DNA from: Acidimicrobiia bacterium
Lineage (GTDB): Bacteria > Actinomycetota > Acidimicrobiia > Acidimicrobiales > Ilumatobacteraceae
Assembly (NCBI GenBank): GCA_009927565.1
Contig: RFMT01000247.1
Location: 1-5,390, forward strand
Length of the DNA stretch: 5,390 bases
Reading direction: 5' to 3'
Both the position numbers and the translations under genes were made by a program. The notes under the pieces are model-generated. The model was not told the DNA's origin and ran no database searches. It worked only from the letters and a program-made list of their open reading frames with translations. Of this stretch, positions 4,694 to 5,390 are shown one piece after another; positions within the stretch are counted from its first letter, which is position 1; the number at the start of each line of letters is the position of its first letter.

Positions 4694-5384
4694 CCGTGTC
4701 GAAGAAATCAACCGCATCGCAGTCGAGGCGGCATTACGCGCGCGCGAATTGGCCACCGCCAAATGGCCGAGTCGCAAGATTGCCGTTGCTGGTTCGCTCT
4801 CGCACATGGTGCCCGTTGCTGCTGGCACGGCAAAAGTCGACCAAGATCGCGTACCTTCGAATGACGAATTGGCGCACGCGTTTGGCGAACTCGCCAACAT
4901 TTTGAAATCTTCTGGTGTCGACCACATCATGCTCGAAATGATGTACGAACCAAATCGTGTGCCACTTGCACTGAACGCCGCACTTGAAACCGGGCTACCA
5001 GTTTGGTTCGGCATGAGTGCGCGCCGAGCGCCAGACGGCCGAGTCATCAGTTTTGATCAGCACCAAGAAATTGCGCTAGGCGAAATCACCAAACTCATTC
5101 CGAAATCCGGAGTTGACGTCGCTGGTGTGATGCACACTGGAGCCGAACTGATCAGCGATGCGCTCGACGCGCTGCGTAAAAACTTTGCGGGCCCATTGTC
5201 GGCATACCCAGACTCAGGATTTTTCGAAATGCCCGACTGGCGGTTCGTCGACGTGATCTCGCCCGAACGCCTCGAAACATTTTTTGCCGAGTGGTTCAAA
5301 CACGGCGCCCAAGTTATTGGCGGATGTTGCGGTCTCACCGTCGACCACATCCACGCCGCCTCCCGCGCCGCCCACGCACCCTAA
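4608..5384 (+). CDS. 3' fragment of the frameshifted methyltransferase, with most of the barrel
   Basis: This frame is open from a TTG at 4608, which is not a credible natural start. True homology begins at AGADVITANTF (from 4620). The barrel continues through IAVAGSLSHMVP, GVDHIMLEMMYEP and LPVWFGMSAR to the C-terminal zinc motif VIGGCCGL (Cys240 and Cys241 of this frame) and DHIHA. The segment GVMHT (His176), before ALDALRKNFAGPLSAYPDSG, takes the place of the G-x-N-C motif that normally provides the first zinc Cys. Apart from the missing N-terminus the frame has no further damage, so the break is recent or artefactual. Confidence 0.65.
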   Translation: MITCAGADVITANTFASSRLMLTPAGFADRVEEINRIAVEAALRARELATAKWPSRKIAVAGSLSHMVPVAAGTAKVDQDRVPSNDELAHAFGELANILKSSGVDHIMLEMMYEPNRVPLALNAALETGLPVWFGMSARRAPDGRVISFDQHQEIALGEITKLIPKSGVDVAGVMHTGAELISDALDALRKNFAGPLSAYPDSGFFEMPDWRFVDVISPERLETFFAEWFKHGAQVIGGCCGLTVDHIHAASRAAHAP

Positions 5385-5390
5385 TTAACC

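Larger units (their letters stand above)
4445..5384 (+). pseudogene. Homocysteine S-methyltransferase family protein, broken by a frameshift
   Basis: Two overlapping plus-strand frames together make one protein of the usual family length, about 313 residues. The first gives the N-terminus to ...VHLDY (residue 57, codon ending 4615) and the second continues with AGADVITANTF from 4620. In the family this junction reads D-Y-I-x-A-G-A-D. The sequence gat-tac-at/gt-gct therefore lacks two bases, at about 4617. The enzyme class transfers a methyl group (from betaine, S-methylmethionine or similar donors) to homocysteine through zinc in a TIM barrel, and is distinct from full MetH because no cobalamin domains are present. 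As it stands only fragments can be made, unless the lesion is a sequencing error. The methyl donor is not determinable. Confidence 0.8.

Overview
The window reads as chromosome of a free-living actinobacterium with a moderate GC content (about half). The main clue is a small protein that matches the actinobacterial mycoredoxin family closely. Further support comes from -10-like hexamers placed 6 to 8 nt before an ATG with no Shine-Dalgarno sequence, as in the leaderless transcripts common in this phylum. A moderate-GC lineage such as the freshwater/marine Acidimicrobiia would fit, but that placement is inference.

Layout, left to right. (1) Positions 1-956, plus strand: the last 55 codons of a FecCD/BtuC-type permease, translationally coupled (4-nt overlap) to an HmuV-type ATPase. 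Together they are the membrane and motor parts of a heme, iron-chelate or corrinoid importer whose binding protein lies outside the window. (2) Positions 994-2645, minus strand: a GlcD/D-lactate dehydrogenase-type flavoprotein followed by mycoredoxin. Each has its own candidate leaderless promoter, and a perfect 23-nt palindrome lies just upstream of the flavoprotein promoter. (3) Positions 2715-4209, minus strand: a compact set of three genes. They are a small membrane protein interrupted by an in-frame TAA, a universal stress protein with an intact ATP-binding motif, and a histidine-rich protein that resembles the bacterial eRF1-like (baeRF/host-attachment) group. (4) Positions 4210-4444: a divergent intergenic region with several inverted repeats. 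(5) Positions 4445-5384, plus strand: a homocysteine S-methyltransferase family gene broken by a frameshift near 4617.

The genes suggest nutrient import (heme/iron/corrinoid), redox housekeeping (mycoredoxin), oxidation of a 2-hydroxyacid, stress response and methionine or methyl-group metabolism. I see no mobile element, CRISPR array, phage gene or RNA gene. The points most worth checking are two gene-breaking lesions about 0.5 kb apart on either side of the same divergent promoter region, the palindrome at 2686-2708, the inverted repeat that encloses the -10 of the methyltransferase gene, and a His in place of the usual first zinc-binding Cys in that enzyme.
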